A DNA stretch of 50,784 nt from Welwitschia mirabilis (Eukaryota; Gnetophyta; Gnetopsida; Welwitschiales), in assembly GCA_051453625.1 (NCBI GenBank), contig JBOZIK010000001.1, positions 238,659,450-238,710,233 of the forward strand, read 5' to 3'. Position numbers and translations under genes: made by a program. This document shows, one piece after another, positions 33,317-45,700 of this stretch. The notes below the pieces were generated by a model, which saw only the letters and a list, made by a program, of their open reading frames with translations, had not been told where the DNA came from and did not search any database. The number at the start of each line of letters is the position of its first letter. Positions within the stretch are counted from its first letter, which is position 1.

Positions 33317-34560
33317 GTAAGTTACTCCTTTAATTCTATTTCTTTCATTAGCCTCTTCATAGATTTACTATATCATTTTAATTCTCAAGAGGAGAAGGAA
33401 CTTAATGAGTTTGATGCATTAATGGATTAGGTGGAAATGTCATATTCTATCCCCTACTTTTATCCTTTAAGCTAGAGTCTGCCATTCACTCAGAAATCTC
33501 TAGAAGCTCCTTATCATTCAACTATAAATCCATAGGCTATTTTTAATGAGTAGGATCAAATACATACCATACAAATTAGTTATTATTTATGGTAGAAACC
33601 ATTTATCTAAAGATTAAGAAGATTATGGATCAGTTGGAAAAGTACAAAAATCTCTCTATCTTATTGCATATGCAAATAACTCATTCATCTTACTTTGATG
33701 ATGTTTATACTCATTGTCACTCTAGGGTAATAGATTTTCTATGGGGCTTCGAGGGTAGTTGCTCTACTCTCATTACCTTACATTATCCTCCATAGCATAA
33801 ATGGCCTTGCCCACTTTGAGATTTCTATAATTTGATTAAAATGATAAAATCTTTGTATTGTATGTCTCAGCATGGAATAGAGAAATGAACATCTATGAGT
33901 TACTTTCTTTGAATGGTAGAAAATCAGGTAGAGAACATGTTCTTATTAGAGAAGAGGTTATGGTCAAACACTTTCCAAATTACTACATTGGAGGAGAGCT
34001 AAGATGCTTTGTTTGCTTTTCAGGAAGAAGTGAAAGGATGATCTAGTCTTCTATGGATCATTTGGCCATTAGATTGGTGATATTAATGTTTTATTTTACT
34101 ATAAAAAGATCTCTAAGAATCATCTTTTTGGAATCTTAATGGCTTACAATAAGCTTCATATGAAGCTTTATTAGAAGCTAGGCCCCATCACTGGGATGGG
34201 TTCTATGATGGGTGCTTTTTTGGTTAATATCATTACTATAGCAGTTACTAAGTATAATACTAGAATGGAGGTTATTCTAAATGGTATAAAACCAATCATT
34301 TTAGGCCTGGATGGTCACAATCCTCTTCCATTTTTCGTGGAGGATTTTCTTCCTCCTTAGAATCGATTTCATGTTTTTAGTTGTTTAAGGTGTCATGTCC
34401 CTTGTACTATTTACTAGTATCTTATTTTTGTTTATAGAAAAAATTTTTTATATGTTTTTGGCCATTTGTCCTACTTTCTTAATGTTAAGAATTTTGTTTA
34501 TTATAAGACTAAGTTCCTTCCTTGATTTATTTTGAAGTAGTAGTCTACTACTAATTGTTG
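33317..34560 (+). other. Possible continuation of the plus-strand unit
   Basis: Further plus-strand stretches look coding but in shifting frames: EEKELNEFDALMD (near 33390), MVETIYLKIKKIMDQLEKYK (33589), YELLSLNGRKSGREHVLIRE (near 33890) and ILGLDGHNPLPFFVEDFLPP (near 34300). Stops are frequent and exon limits cannot be set. The end of the unit and its junction with the outer element's leader are not visible. Confidence 0.3.
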
Positions 34561-34572
34561 GCTTTAATACCA
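34561..34572 (-). promoter_or_regulatory. Primer-binding site of the outer gypsy element
   Basis: The minus strand reads TGGTATTAAAGC, two transitions from the plant initiator-Met primer site, two bases inside the LTR end. It marks the LTR at 34575-34990 as the 5' LTR. Confidence 0.8.
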
Positions 34573-34574
34573 AA

Positions 34575-34990
34575 TGTAATATTCCATTTGACTATTTTCA
34601 TATTATTTTAAATAAAATAAAACATGTAGCTAATGTGCCAAGAATAACAATAATNNNNNNNNNTAATTTAGTAAAAGATGGACTTTATTATTAGAAGCAA
34701 TGGATAACATGCCTTATCATTTAGTCAATAGTCCTAGACTAGTGGTAAAAGTTAAAGGCATGGACTACGACTTGAGTCCTTCTTCTAGAACCCTTGGGGA
34801 TTAGTCAAGGTTATCATTAATTATATCCATCTAGTCTATCCACCTTTATATAATGCCTTAGGATTTTATAGCATAAATGAAAGAACATGGTTTACATAGT
34901 TAGGTTACACCCATTCATAATAACTCATTAATCATGCTCATTTAGTGCCTTAACATATTTCTTTATAAATAGTAAATGTGGAGTATTATA
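34575..34990 (-). repeat. 5' LTR of the outer gypsy element
   Basis: It aligns with 1004-1418. It begins tgtaatattcca on the plus strand. A 9-N gap lies at 34655-34663. The other end reads gagtattata, where a final CA has probably become TA. Confidence 0.8.
34655..34663. other. Small assembly gap (9 N)
   Basis: Nine N inside the LTR. Alignment with 1004-1418 shows only a few tens of bases could be missing. Confidence 0.95.
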
Positions 34991-35535
34991 TAATGACTAC
35001 TAGATTAGGTAAAATGTTATAAACTAGCATATCTTTCATGATAGACTAGGTAAAGGCTACATAATTTCTTTCGCGAAGACTTTCTAAGAATACAATTCAA
35101 TACAACTATAGATGGCCAAAATATCTTAATGGACTTATTGCTTAATCAAAATCAAAATAACTAATCTAAAACTGTAAAATCAAATATTGCAATACAATAA
35201 CCTCTCACTCTAAACTATGATACTTACCTCCAAAAAGGTAGAAATTCCTTAAGCTTAAGCTCATAAATTAGAAGTCTTTTTACTCTACACTCCCTTTATT
35301 GTATGCTTTTAATACCTCTCTAATAGTTTTACTTATATAATATAGTTGAATTTTTATTTCAAACATTAGTATGTATAATGTAGTACTGTAAATCCTAATA
35401 AGTCATGGATAAAATATGTGAAATAATTCCAAAGTTACAAATTTATCCAAAGGAAATAAATGAAATAATTATCGATAAGATTGCTATTATTAATAAAAAA
35501 GTCAATATCTACTAAGTGTTATATTAAGTAATCAA

Positions 35536-35579
35536 AACACACATACACACACACCCACATACACATACACACACACACA

Positions 35580-35639
<60 letters not shown>

Positions 35640-35640
35640 A
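35536..35640. repeat. (AC)n-(AT)n compound microsatellite
   Basis: About 94 nt of ac dinucleotides with a few interruptions (cccacat, catac), followed by a short at run and, after acta, a 10-N gap at 35644-35653. Confidence 0.95.
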
Positions 35641-35643
35641 ACT

Positions 35644-35653
35644 NNNNNNNNNN
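35644..35653. other. Small assembly gap (10 N)
   Basis: Directly follows the dinucleotide repeat, which probably caused it. Confidence 0.95.
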
Positions 35654-38600
35654 GCCAGTCATAGAAGAAATAAATATGCAAAAACTTTAAGATTAATTAT
35701 GAGTGACCAAAATCTATGGTAAGAAGGGGACCTCTTAAACATATCTTTTATATATATCTATATATATCTTTATTATTTTAAAAATTCAAAGATAAATACT
35801 TAATAAGACACTTAAACATAGTAATGAAACACACTTACAGAAGGTAATATCTCTTAGTTAAGACAAGGAAATGGATGATGACATTTTGATAAAAAAGAAC
35901 TTTAAATAAATGACAAAGCATGAAGATGTTCTTACTTATAAGATTCCTATATAAAACAAGAAAGTTATCACTATGTTTCTTAGTGAATTTCCCCAAGGCT
36001 ATTGACTAACAAACACTTTGCCATAGCATGATAACATAAACTTGAGAATATTTCTAGTTCAAATAATCCTGTTAAGGAATCCTGTAAGAAAATAATCTTC
36101 ACAAGGAAAAAGTGCATGACATGCAATCTTTACTTTGTATCACCTAATATCATATGTAATTAATATATTCAAAATACAAAGTATATTTCTTTCAAAGTAT
36201 ATTTTTTCAATGAAAAATTAACATAAAATGTTGTTGTTATATTTAAAAAATAGTTTATGTTGAAAAAGCTGAGGAAACAAATATAATAGCATACTATTTA
36301 GAATTACATATTGGTTTAAATGATTATGAAAATCCTCTCTTTTTAGTTTATGAGGGTTCCACTGTTAAGCTTGTAGTCTATCAATATCTAGTTGATTATC
36401 ATTCATAATGTGCCAATGCATTTCTTTGACCCTTTTCTGGAGGAGTGCTTTTCCACCCTTTAAGAATTAATTTCACTTTTATATGTATCATAATTGGTTT
36501 AATTCCTTTAAATAAAATAAGCTTGTTAGTTAAAGAGCAAAATGTAGAGCCCTATCATGTGTTATATCAGGATCTTTCAAGTGCTTATTGCCTTTTAGAT
36601 TCTTCTTGAAAGACACAACATTTCTTACAATTGTCATTTCCATTCCTTTAATATCACTCTAATGTTAATTAAATGTTAACATAATACAAATGAAGAGTCT
36701 ACAATGATGTCTAGACCTTAGCAAAATTGAATTATTTCTTTCTTCCTTTGGCATTCTTTTTTTTTTTTTGATCCTTTTGTTTAGCTATTCTAGATTATCA
36801 CTATTGATACCTCTAAAAAAGGTGATAATAATATCACCTATAATAAAAAGATAAGAAAAATCTTCATGTCTTATGATAATATCCTTTATGTTTTACTTCT
36901 TTCTATCTTTTAGCTTTTTACATTTCACTTTAACCCAATCGTAGGGTGATTCATCATCATTCTTTTAGGGCATTATTGCTTGCGATAAGTACATAAGGAT
37001 TCCTCAAAACTAAACTATCACCATGTTTTATTTTGTGCACTTTTGTCTGACTATTATTTTATCTTGATCAAAGAAAGTAAGGGCTATAGATGATTCCTTC
37101 ATCAAGGCTCATCTTTTAGAAGTAGATGATCTTCTAGAAGTCAGTCTCTTTTCAAATCTTATGGCATAAGAAAATAATATAATAAGTCTTGATAGTGGGG
37201 AAATTGATCAAATTCAAACACTCTATAGTTTTTAAAAATGAATATTAAAATCACACCCATCGTTAAGACATTTAATGATGTGCTACTAATATAACTCTTT
37301 AAAGTGGAAGTTTTAACTAGCATTGATCATTTTGCATGAATAGAGAGATGGACATAATAAATGTTAATGTCCATTAAGAAAAAATATTCAAATGATAATA
37401 ATGTAATCTATATATTAATGGCTATTAAACATTGTCTAAGATATAAGAAATAATAAGTATCTTTTTATCCTCCTTTTGATTATGATCTTAATGTCCATTT
37501 ATAGGGCCAAATATTTGTCCTAGGATGGTCAATACTCTTTAAAATCAATATAGTAAATAACTTACTACTTTCTTAGTGATTGATAGTAATGAATGAATGC
37601 TGATTCAGACAATACTTATTGCAATTGAATTAACATTTTCTATACTATATGCAATCTAATTGTTGAAAAATAGGAATACACTTGATAGTGTTGAAAGAAA
37701 TCATCAAATTAAGATATACTTTCTTTCATGTGCTTATGGAAATTACACACAATAATAATAGATGTAGATATTTCATTAAATAAAGTGGATGAGTAGAAAA
37801 GAAAATGCCACCTATCAATTTTTCCTACCTACTTTACTTACTTTACTTTGCATTTCATACTAGTTTAGAGGACACTAATACTACCTTTTGTCTTCATAAG
37901 TGGTTTAGTTTAGTTAATACCCAATACATCTACTTTTTCTTTATGGTTATTTCAGAAATTATGTTTATTAGAGTCATACTTATAGAACATCATTATTGTC
38001 ACTACTCCCTCATGTTTTTTTCCTTCTCTATTTGTCTAGGTTTTTAATAAAACATACATGTTTCAGTTTTTTTTTTTTTGGTTTCTTGAATTCCTCTTAA
38101 AGAATAAAATCTTTGATTTTCATTCACTAAAATTAAAATGCATAAAGACTAGTAATGATACAATTGAATATTTTCTATTGCACAAAATGAGAATCATAGA
38201 TCTCTTTCATCTTTGGATTTGGATGTAACACATACAAACACAGAGAGAGAAAGAGAAGAAAAGGTTTATGTTCTACAAGATTAAACTCTATTTTGATATG
38301 CAAATAACATTTACACTATATTAATAAGAAGTTTTTCATTTCTCATTTTTTAAAAAATAACTTCCAAGATATACAAAATAATGAATCTTAATTTAGCCCT
38401 TACATTTATCTTAAGCAAGGAAGGAAGTGTTGTTTTCTTAAAGTACTTTAATGCTAACACTATAATGTTTAAACTATAACACCTGTAGTTTTAATTCTTC
38501 TGCAAATTGAGTAGGTATCCTTTCCATGCTTTTTTCTTAATGTAGTGCACCTCTTTAAATAATAACATATAATTGATACACCTACAATCTTAGTTTCATT

Positions 38601-39029
38601 GATAATGCCTTCATTAATATTCAAAGTAAATTCTTCTTTAGCTATTTTCAATACTATAGTCATGTTTTTAAGTGTTTCCAAATATGAGAGGTCTTCTCCT
38701 AATCAACAAGTAGGATTTAATATTTGAGTATGCATGCAGTGCTATCCAAGTAGCTTGTGTATTGATTTCCCTATTCATTTTTGGATCAAATAATCTATTT
38801 TTTTCCCATGTCTTAAATGAATTCATGTATATTTCCAACTGTGTTTTTTTAATAAGTGTAAATTACTTGATTTACATAACAAGTGGATTTACCACTAAGT
38901 ATGTTGGATAGGACAGGCAGTCAACCATCTATATTTATCTTTGACAATGAGTAATGATGACATAATGCATTAAGGCCATGATATTAGACTTAATAAGTCA
39001 ATTTTCATTTCAAAAGTATATAAACATAA

Positions 39030-39900
39030 ATACTTGTATGTAGTAGTTGAGAAAGTTGTTTCAAGACAACAATAATTGGATCTTTATTAGGGGTGGTGTC
39101 AATGAAGACAAGAATGCATCACATGGAGTATAGGGTATTTTTGTTTTACATAAGTCTCATAAGCATATATAGGCTATTTGTTTACTTCTTCTAGTCCAAA
39201 GAAAGGGTTATCTAATCGAGGAAGTTATGAGGGTTTTATTATCCATAAGGATAAGATGTCTGTAAAGATTCTAACAAACATGAAGTAGCTATTGGAGGAC
39301 TCAGTATGTTGGACTTGAAGAGTGTGTTAGAGGTGTGGGTAGGGACAACATTAATAAAATTCATGTCCAAGGACTTAATTCATGTGGCACTAACTACAAA
39401 ATGCAATGGAAAAATAATGACTATTATTTTATCCATGTGAATAAACAATCATGATGCCAATACTTTTGGCATGCTTTCAAGATACCTCTATTCATCATCT
39501 GAGAAGAGCTACAATTAGATTCATTACTTTGGTAATTTTCCTATCATGAATGGATGTCTATATTAGAGAAAATAGTAAGGAAAATCCTTACACAGAGGGC
39601 TATGAGAGCCACATCATCCTATGCTTGAAACATAAGCTTGGCTTCTACCACTTTAATGGTCCTATGAATGGGTCTATGTTGATATATGTTATCACGTTGG
39701 AACATCAGCATTGGAAGTGACTAAACAAGACTATGAAGGATGTGGTGGATGTAATAGGATGCTAATTAATGTCATATATGTAAGAATTGATGAACACAGT
39801 AGAACATCAACGATTGGTACTACTCGATCTATGGATGCTCTGCCAGTTGAACATTAGTTTAATCACTGTTTAGTCTACTTCTAAAAAGATAAAATATATT
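39030..39900 (+). other. GC-richer block with short coding-like frames
   Basis: Composition and word use differ from the neighbours. One plus frame is open for about 53 codons ending near 39440 (HEVAIGGLSMLDLKSVLEVW, then KFMSKDLIHVALTTKCNGK). Another is open for about 40 codons ending near 39720 (GYESHIILCLKHKLGFYHFN, MNGSMLIYVITLEHQHWK). No family is recognised. It may be a decayed gene or another transposon. Confidence 0.3.
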
Positions 39901-40214
39901 AGGATCTTAAGGTGAGAAAAATGTTTTCAAGTTATTGTAGACATCTCCTAAGTTCATATAAATCTTCTTTAACTATAGATGTTTACTATTTAACAATTTC
40001 TACTTTAGGTCATAGATTTTTTAAATCATAGATGTTTACTACCCTTTTTTATGATAGTATCTCTTTATGTCCTCATGTCTTTTCATATCCTACATCCTCT
40101 GCTATAAAATATTAAAAAAATATTATTAATAGTTACTTGATTTAAAAAAATCAAAACCTATCGAGTTTACTTCTTAGTTTATAATCATTATATTTATCGT
40201 AACCAATTTGGTAG

Positions 40215-41540
40215 ATTAATAGACTAAATAAACTTTGAAGTGACCTTTTTATTATCTAATTTTGGAGCCTTATTTTAGAGGTATAGTGGAAGTATTCTTT
40301 CCCTTCTATAAGGGGTTCCTAAATAATTAAGTACATATTTAAGATCATAATACAACCTTACTCTTTATCCATTAACTTGGTAGGTTACTTTTTCATCAGG
40401 ATCATAGATTTTTAGGTTTCCATTCCCTAGAATCATTGTTATGGTATAGGGTGCTAGCCAATTCTAGTAATATTTTTATTTTAAATGGATTTTTTAGGAT
40501 CATAAATTAATTCAAAATCTTCTACATTAAAATTTGTTTTCTTGATTCTATTATCATGATACATTTTAGTTTTCTGTTCTATAAGTTCTTTATGTAGAAG
40601 AGCTTTATTTCTATTTTCATCTAAAATATTCATGTTTTCTATCCCTTCTTTTTTTGAGCTATGTTTAAATTACATTTTAATTATTTATCTAATTTAAACA
40701 TTTTTAATTATAAATTCAATTAGAAAAATAGCTCTTTTTTCATAAACTAATTCATATGAAGTAAATTATATAGTATGTTTTTAAGTTATCCTATTAGCCC
40801 ATAGAGCTTCATTTAACTTATTAGTTGAATAAGTTTTCTTATTATTTTTAACTTTTATTAATATTATATTGAGTTCTCTATTAGTTAACTTATCTTGATA
40901 ATTAGATTGGGGGTGATAGGCAGTAGAGAATTTGTAATGGATTTCAGACTTGGTTAAAAGTTTTTTAAAAACTTCACTAGTAAAATGGGTTCCCCTATTG
41001 GATATAAGACTTCAAGGGACTCCAAACTAGTAGATGATATTTCTAAGGAAGACATTAACTATGGTTTGGAAAGAATAATTTGTTACAGCATCATCCTTAG
41101 CCCATTTATCAAAGTAATCAGCACAAACCAAAATGTATTTCTTTCAAAACAAATGAAGGATCGATAGGTCTAATCAAATCTATTTTCTAAACATCAAAAG
41201 GTTCAATTGTTGAAATCCATTATTGTGGAATTTCTAACTTTTGGCTAAATGTACCTTCTCTTTCACATTTATCACAACCTTAGACATAAGTATTTGCATC
41301 CTTGAATATGGTGGGATAGTAGTATCCTACATGGAGAATTTATATTTTTGTTCTCTTTCCATTGTAATGTGCTCCTTCTTCTTACTCATGAGCTTTCTTT
41401 AAAATTTCTTTTTGTAAGGTTTCCTCTATGCATCTTCTAATGACATGGTCTTTTCATTCTCTAAATAACATTTTATCATGCCAAATATAATCTCTAAACT
41501 CCATTAATAATATTTTTCTTTTACAATAAGTCATAAAAGA
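40215..41540 (-). pseudogene. Integrase remnant, Tat/Athila-type element
   Basis: In element order: the zinc-binding block ends with VGYYYPTIFKDANTYV and GCDKCE (about 41260-41400). The core is weak. At 40780-40982 comes HFTSEVFKKLLTKSEIHYKF, STAYHPQSNYQDKLTNREL and TNKLNEALWANR, the usual third part of the core with the catalytic glutamate neighbourhood. Then come ENRNKALLHKELIEQKTKMY and YHDNRIKKTN, and a tail with YLGTPYRRERILPLYL ending near 40215. The plus-strand frame at 40985-41167 is antisense. Several stops and shifts are present. Confidence 0.8.
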
Positions 41541-41893
41541 GGGTAATACTTTACTTACAAGAAAGTTGACAATGTCAGCATACCATAGAATTATGGTTAT
41601 CTGAAAAAGGTGCCTATTGGAAAACTTATCTCTTATATTGATCTACTCTTCATCTAAAAACTATAACTTTGATAAGTGATCTACTACTACATTTTCTATT
41701 CCCTTCCTATAATTGATTTTTAAATCAAACTCTTGCATTAATAATATCCATCTCATATCTCTTAAGTTTTCTTCTTTCTTATTCATTAGAAATCTAATGG
41801 CACCATAGTTAGTATGAACTTTTACTTTGTAACCTAAAACATAATATCTAAATTTTTATAATACCATTACTACTAATAGTAATTATTTCTCTA
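41541..41893 (-). pseudogene. RNase H C-terminal segment, copy C
   Basis: It aligns with 41994-42345 over about 350 nt at perhaps 80% identity. Readable pieces include EFDLKINYRKGIENVVADHL. It continues correctly into the integrase on its left, so this copy belongs to the integrase-bearing contig. Confidence 0.7.
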
Positions 41894-41993
41894 NNNNNNN
41901 NNNNNNNNNNNNNNNNNNNNNNNNNNNNNNNNNNNNNNNNNNNNNNNNNNNNNNNNNNNNNNNNNNNNNNNNNNNNNNNNNNNNNNNNNNNNN
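41894..41993. other. Assembly gap (100 N) between diverged RNase H copies
   Basis: Sequence after the gap restarts about 340 nt back in the same domain. Confidence 0.85.
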
Positions 41994-43002
41994 ACTTACA
42001 ATAAAGCTAATAATGTTATCATGCAATGGATTTTTAGTTAGCTAAAAAAGGTGCACATTGGAAAATGCATATCTTATGCTAAGCTGCTCTTCATCTATAA
42101 ATTCTAACCTTGATAAGTAATATATACAATATTCTCTATTCATTTCCTATTAATGATTTTTATATCAAACTCTTTCATTAATAATATCCCTTTCATAATT
42201 CTTAAGTTTGTTTCTTTCTTGTTTAGTATAAATCTAATAGCACTATGATCAATATGAACTTTTACTTCATAATCTAAAACATAATGTCTAAATTTTTCTA
42301 ATGCCATTACTACTTAGTAATTATTTCTCTATTACTGTATAATTTTGCTGAGCTAGTTTGAAATTCTTACTGATGTAAGTAATCACATAAGATTTATTAT
42401 TTTCATCATTCTATTCTAAAGCTACTTCCATAGCATGTTTAAATGCATCTATCATAATGTGGACTGGTACTATCCAATTTGGCCCTTCTATAATAGATGC
42501 TAATAAAAGTTTATCTTTTAAGATTTGGTAGTCATCTTGACATTTCTTTGTCCAGTCATATTCCACATCCTTTTATAGAAGATTACTCAAAGATTTAGTG
42601 ATTTTGCTGAAATTGGGTATGAATCTTTTATAATATTTATGATGTCTTAGGAAAGATCTTAACTGTTTGAGTTTAGTTAAGGATGGAATATATTTTATAG
42701 CTTTAATTTTATATTCATTAGTTTGAATCCTCTTTCTAGATATTTTGTGTCCAAACACTATGCCTTTTGTCACTATAATATGACTTTTTAACCAGCTATG
42801 TTTAAGGCATTTTTCCTTGCATCTTTTTAATACTTATTCTGGTCTTTCAAGTGACTCTTCAAAGTCCTTTATAAATGTTGAGAAATCATCCATAAATACT
42901 TTAAATAATCTTCCTATCATATCTTGAAAAATACCATTTACTAATCTTTGAAAACTAGTGGGAGCATTACATAGTTCAAATGGTATTACTTTATAAGAAT
43001 AA
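41994..43002 (-). pseudogene. RT-RNase H segment, copy B
   Basis: It reads YSYKVIPFELCNAPTSFQRL, VNGIFQDMIGRLFKVFMDDF (catalytic FMDDFS at about 42880-42895, intact), TKGIVFGHKISRKRIQTNEY, KLKQLRSFLRHHKYYKRFIP, FSKITKSLSNLL, then RNase H with IMIDAFKHAMEVALE and SKNFKLAQQNYTVIEK. It is the best preserved RT active site in this element. It ends at 43002 exactly where copy A shows the words continuing into more N-terminal RT sequence. Confidence 0.85.
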
Positions 43003-43102
43003 NNNNNNNNNNNNNNNNNNNNNNNNNNNNNNNNNNNNNNNNNNNNNNNNNNNNNNNNNNNNNNNNNNNNNNNNNNNNNNNNNNNNNNNNNNNNNNNNNN
43101 NN
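43003..43102. other. Assembly gap (100 N) between diverged RT copies
   Basis: Left of the gap is mid-RT, right of it is RNase H of another copy. The true order is uncertain. Confidence 0.85.
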
Positions 43103-44180
43103 ATATAATGGCACTATGGTCAGTAGGAACTTTTACTTCATAACCCAATATATAATGTTTGAATTTCTCTAATGTTTTCACTATTGCAAGCATTTAATTT
43201 TCTATTATTGTATAATTTTGTTGAGATGGATTGAAGTTATTACTTATATACACAATGGCATAAGGTTTGTTATCATCATCTTTTTATTCTAAAACTACAC
43301 CCATAGCATGCTTAGATGTATCAGTCATAATATGAAATACTCTTGTCCAATTTAGCCCCTGTAAAATAGGTTCTGATAAAAGTTTATCTTTTAGAGTGTG
43401 GTAGGCATTCTGAAATTCATCATTCTAGTCTAATTCCATATCTTTTTATAGGAGATTACTTAAAGATTTAGCAATGGATATGAACCTTCTATAGGATTCA
43501 ACATATTCTAGAAAAGATCTTAACTCTTTAAGTTTGGTTGGGGGTGGAATATTTTTGATAGCTTTGATTTTTGTATTTATTGGTTTTAATTTATTTCTTA
43601 GATATTTTATGTCTTAATACTATGCCTTCTGTTATGATAAGATAACTTTTCAACTAACTAAGTTCAAGACATCTTTCTTTACATCTTTTCAAAATGTTTT
43701 CTAATCTTTTAAGTAACTCTTTAAAATCGTTTCCAAATGTTCAGAAATCAATCATAAATACTTTTACTGATCTTTATATCATGTCTTAAAAAATACTATT
43801 TACTAATCTTTGAAAAGTAGCAAGAGCATTACATAATCCAAATGGAAGTACTTTATAAGAATAAGTACCCCAATGACAAGTGAAAGTTGTTTTGGCTTAG
43901 TCTTCTAAAGCTATAGGAACATGATTGTAGCTGTTATATCCATATAGGAAGCTATAGTATTAATATCCAGACGCTCCTTCTAAAACATGATCAATAAATG
44001 GAAGAGAAAAATGATCCTTATAAGTTGATATATTTAACATTTTAAAGCCTCTACACACTCTCCATTTATTTCCTCTCTTTGATGCAACTATTATAGGATC
44101 AATCCACTCAAAATTAGATATTGGATAAATGAATCCTACTTTTAAGAGTTTAGAAATTTCTTGTTTAATTACCTCCTAGA
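43103..44180 (-). pseudogene. RT-RNase H segment, copy A
   Basis: It starts upstream of copy B: SEWIDPIIVASKRGNKWRVC, DHFSLPFIDHVLEGASGY, KTTFTCHWGTYSYKVLPFGL, CNALATFQRLVN, then a catalytic block with FMIDF (first Asp changed), LKELRSFLEYVESYRRFI, HIMTDTSKHAMGVVLE and, at 43103-43193, MLAIVKTLEKFKHYILGYEV with TDHSAI. It joins smoothly to protease and gag on its right. A frame that appears to cross the gap at 43003 is artificial. Confidence 0.85.
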
Positions 44181-44289
44181 TATGTGGATTACACCTTCTC
44201 TTTGGTTATTGAAATATTTTAATAAAAGTGTCTAAGTAGATTCTATATTGGTATATTTTTGGATCTATTCCTTTAATATTTTTATGATC

Positions 44290-44960
44290 TAAGTGAAGGA
44301 TCCTTCTCTCTTAATCAACATTATTTTAAATCTTCTCTTAATCAAAGGTCTATTAATAACTACCTCGATATATTCTAGCCCTTCCTTAATAGGAGGTTTT
44401 TCTATTTCTTTAGTTGCTAGATATTCTTCATTATATTTCTTCTCATTTTGTTTATTTAACATCACATTAATACCTTATGTTAGGATTTCATTAGTTCTTG
44501 CTTCTATGTTTTGTACTATTTCTTCAACAACCTTTGCATCATAAAGTTTGATTTCTTAAGATCTTCAAGACTAAGTTACATTACTCCTCTTCTAGAATAA
44601 ATAGTAGCATCTATACTAGCCATCCATAGTCTTCCAAGAATAATTGCATGGGTACTTCCTTGAATTTTCATTACTAGTAAATCTATCAAATAGATAAAAC
44701 CTTAGAGTCCTATGAGTATATCCTTTAGAAGTCCTTTTGACATAATTGTTGAGCCATCTACTAAATAGTTTTTCCTTGGTAAGGTATTAATTTTGATTTT
44801 CCTAATTTGTTACAAGTTTCATAGGTCATAACATTAATACTTAGTACAAGATTTACAAGTGCTTATACTTTAAGTTTTCCATCCATTTTTACATCTATCA
44901 TAGGTCTTCCTAAATTACTATACTTTTCATGTTGTTTATTTTGAAGAACTTGTGTGAAAG
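44290..44960 (-). pseudogene. Protease remnant, Tat/Athila-type element
   Basis: Around 44828-44895 the minus strand reads KVDGKLKV, a stop, then ALVNLVLSINVM. This has the spacing of the protease active-site region, but the catalytic Asp and the following Gly-Ala are lost. Downstream, near 44575-44640, is GRLWMASIDATIYSRRGV, typical of the end of the protease in this lineage. A Glu/Lys-rich stretch then leads to RT. Confidence 0.65.
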
Positions 44961-45700
44961 CCTAAGAAAATTGATCCTTTCATACCATCTTAATTTCTTT
45001 TTGTTTATTATATTCTTTTTTATCTTTATATTTGGAGCACATGCTTTTGATCTATTTTCAATACATAGATACATACTTTAATAATTTTAAAAGAGGTTTT
45101 AATATTTTTGTGTCTTTTGACATTCTTATAAAATATTCTATATCTTTTTTAACTTTTGGATATTCTATTTATTTACTTTTAATTAGAAAAAGTAAAGAAT
45201 CTACTGAGGTATCATCCATTTCTTGTCTTTTAACTTTTTTCTCTTCTTTATCTAGGGAGTTACTTGGATTTATATTCTTTTTCTATGATTCATTTATCAC
45301 TTTTTGTTTGCCAGATCTAGTACCTACAATTTTACTTGTTACTTCTCTAGGATTTCGTTGAGTTTAAGCTGGGATATTTCTTTTATTTATATTTATAATT
45401 TTTCTTTTTGGTTTTTTAGATCTATATTTTTACAATTTCTATAGTAATCATACTGCTCTTGTCTCTTTAAGTTTATGTAACTTTGTAAATGTCTCTCCAT
45501 TTTCCCTTCCCATTTTCTACTTTAGTACAGATGTGGTTTTTTCTAGCTTGAGGTTGATTGCTAGAATTTAAATCTAATCTATTTATATCTAACCACTAAA
45601 CAATTTTTTTCATTCAAAGGCATTTTTTTAATCATAATTATCTTTCCCATAGTGTTCACGTGTAGGTCCTTCTTCTCCCTCGATGTGTTGCACAACTAAC
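44961..45700 (-). pseudogene. Gag-protease linker remnant
   Basis: The minus strand holds broken, lysine- and serine-rich frames (for example near 45250-45430) with no domain. No zinc knuckle was found. Plus-strand frames here (for example 45032-45361) are antisense and hydrophobic by chance. Confidence 0.45.

Larger units (their letters stand above)
1004..34990 (-). mobile_element. Outer Ty3/gypsy LTR retrotransposon (chromovirus-like pol), interrupted
   Basis: Two related ~415-bp LTRs (1004-1418 and 34575-34990, same orientation, about three-quarters identical by eye) bound the element. A purine tract (minus strand) adjoins the left LTR and a Met-tRNA-type primer site adjoins the right LTR, so the element reads right to left. 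Integrase, RNase H and RT remnants lie at 1740-4150. The gag zinc-knuckle remnant is at 4858-4899 and gag capsid remnants at 29666-30530, on either side of the copia insertion. Without insertions the element would be about 9 kb. That still includes about 4 kb between the primer site and gag which looks foreign. I found no convincing target-site duplication. The chromodomain expected after integrase in many chromoviruses is not visible. Confidence 0.8.
34991..39029. other. Intergenic AT-rich sequence
   Basis: About 4 kb with no recognisable gene, LTR or domain. The longest frames (for example 37805-38047 plus, 80 codons; 38469-38681 minus, 70 codons) have no motif and no supporting context. 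It contains the AC microsatellite and a 10-N gap. Confidence 0.5.

Noticed and set aside
37805-38047. 80-codon hydrophobic plus frame as a membrane protein gene
   Set aside because: T-rich sequence gives Phe/Leu/Tyr-rich frames by chance. No motif, no promoter and no neighbouring exon.
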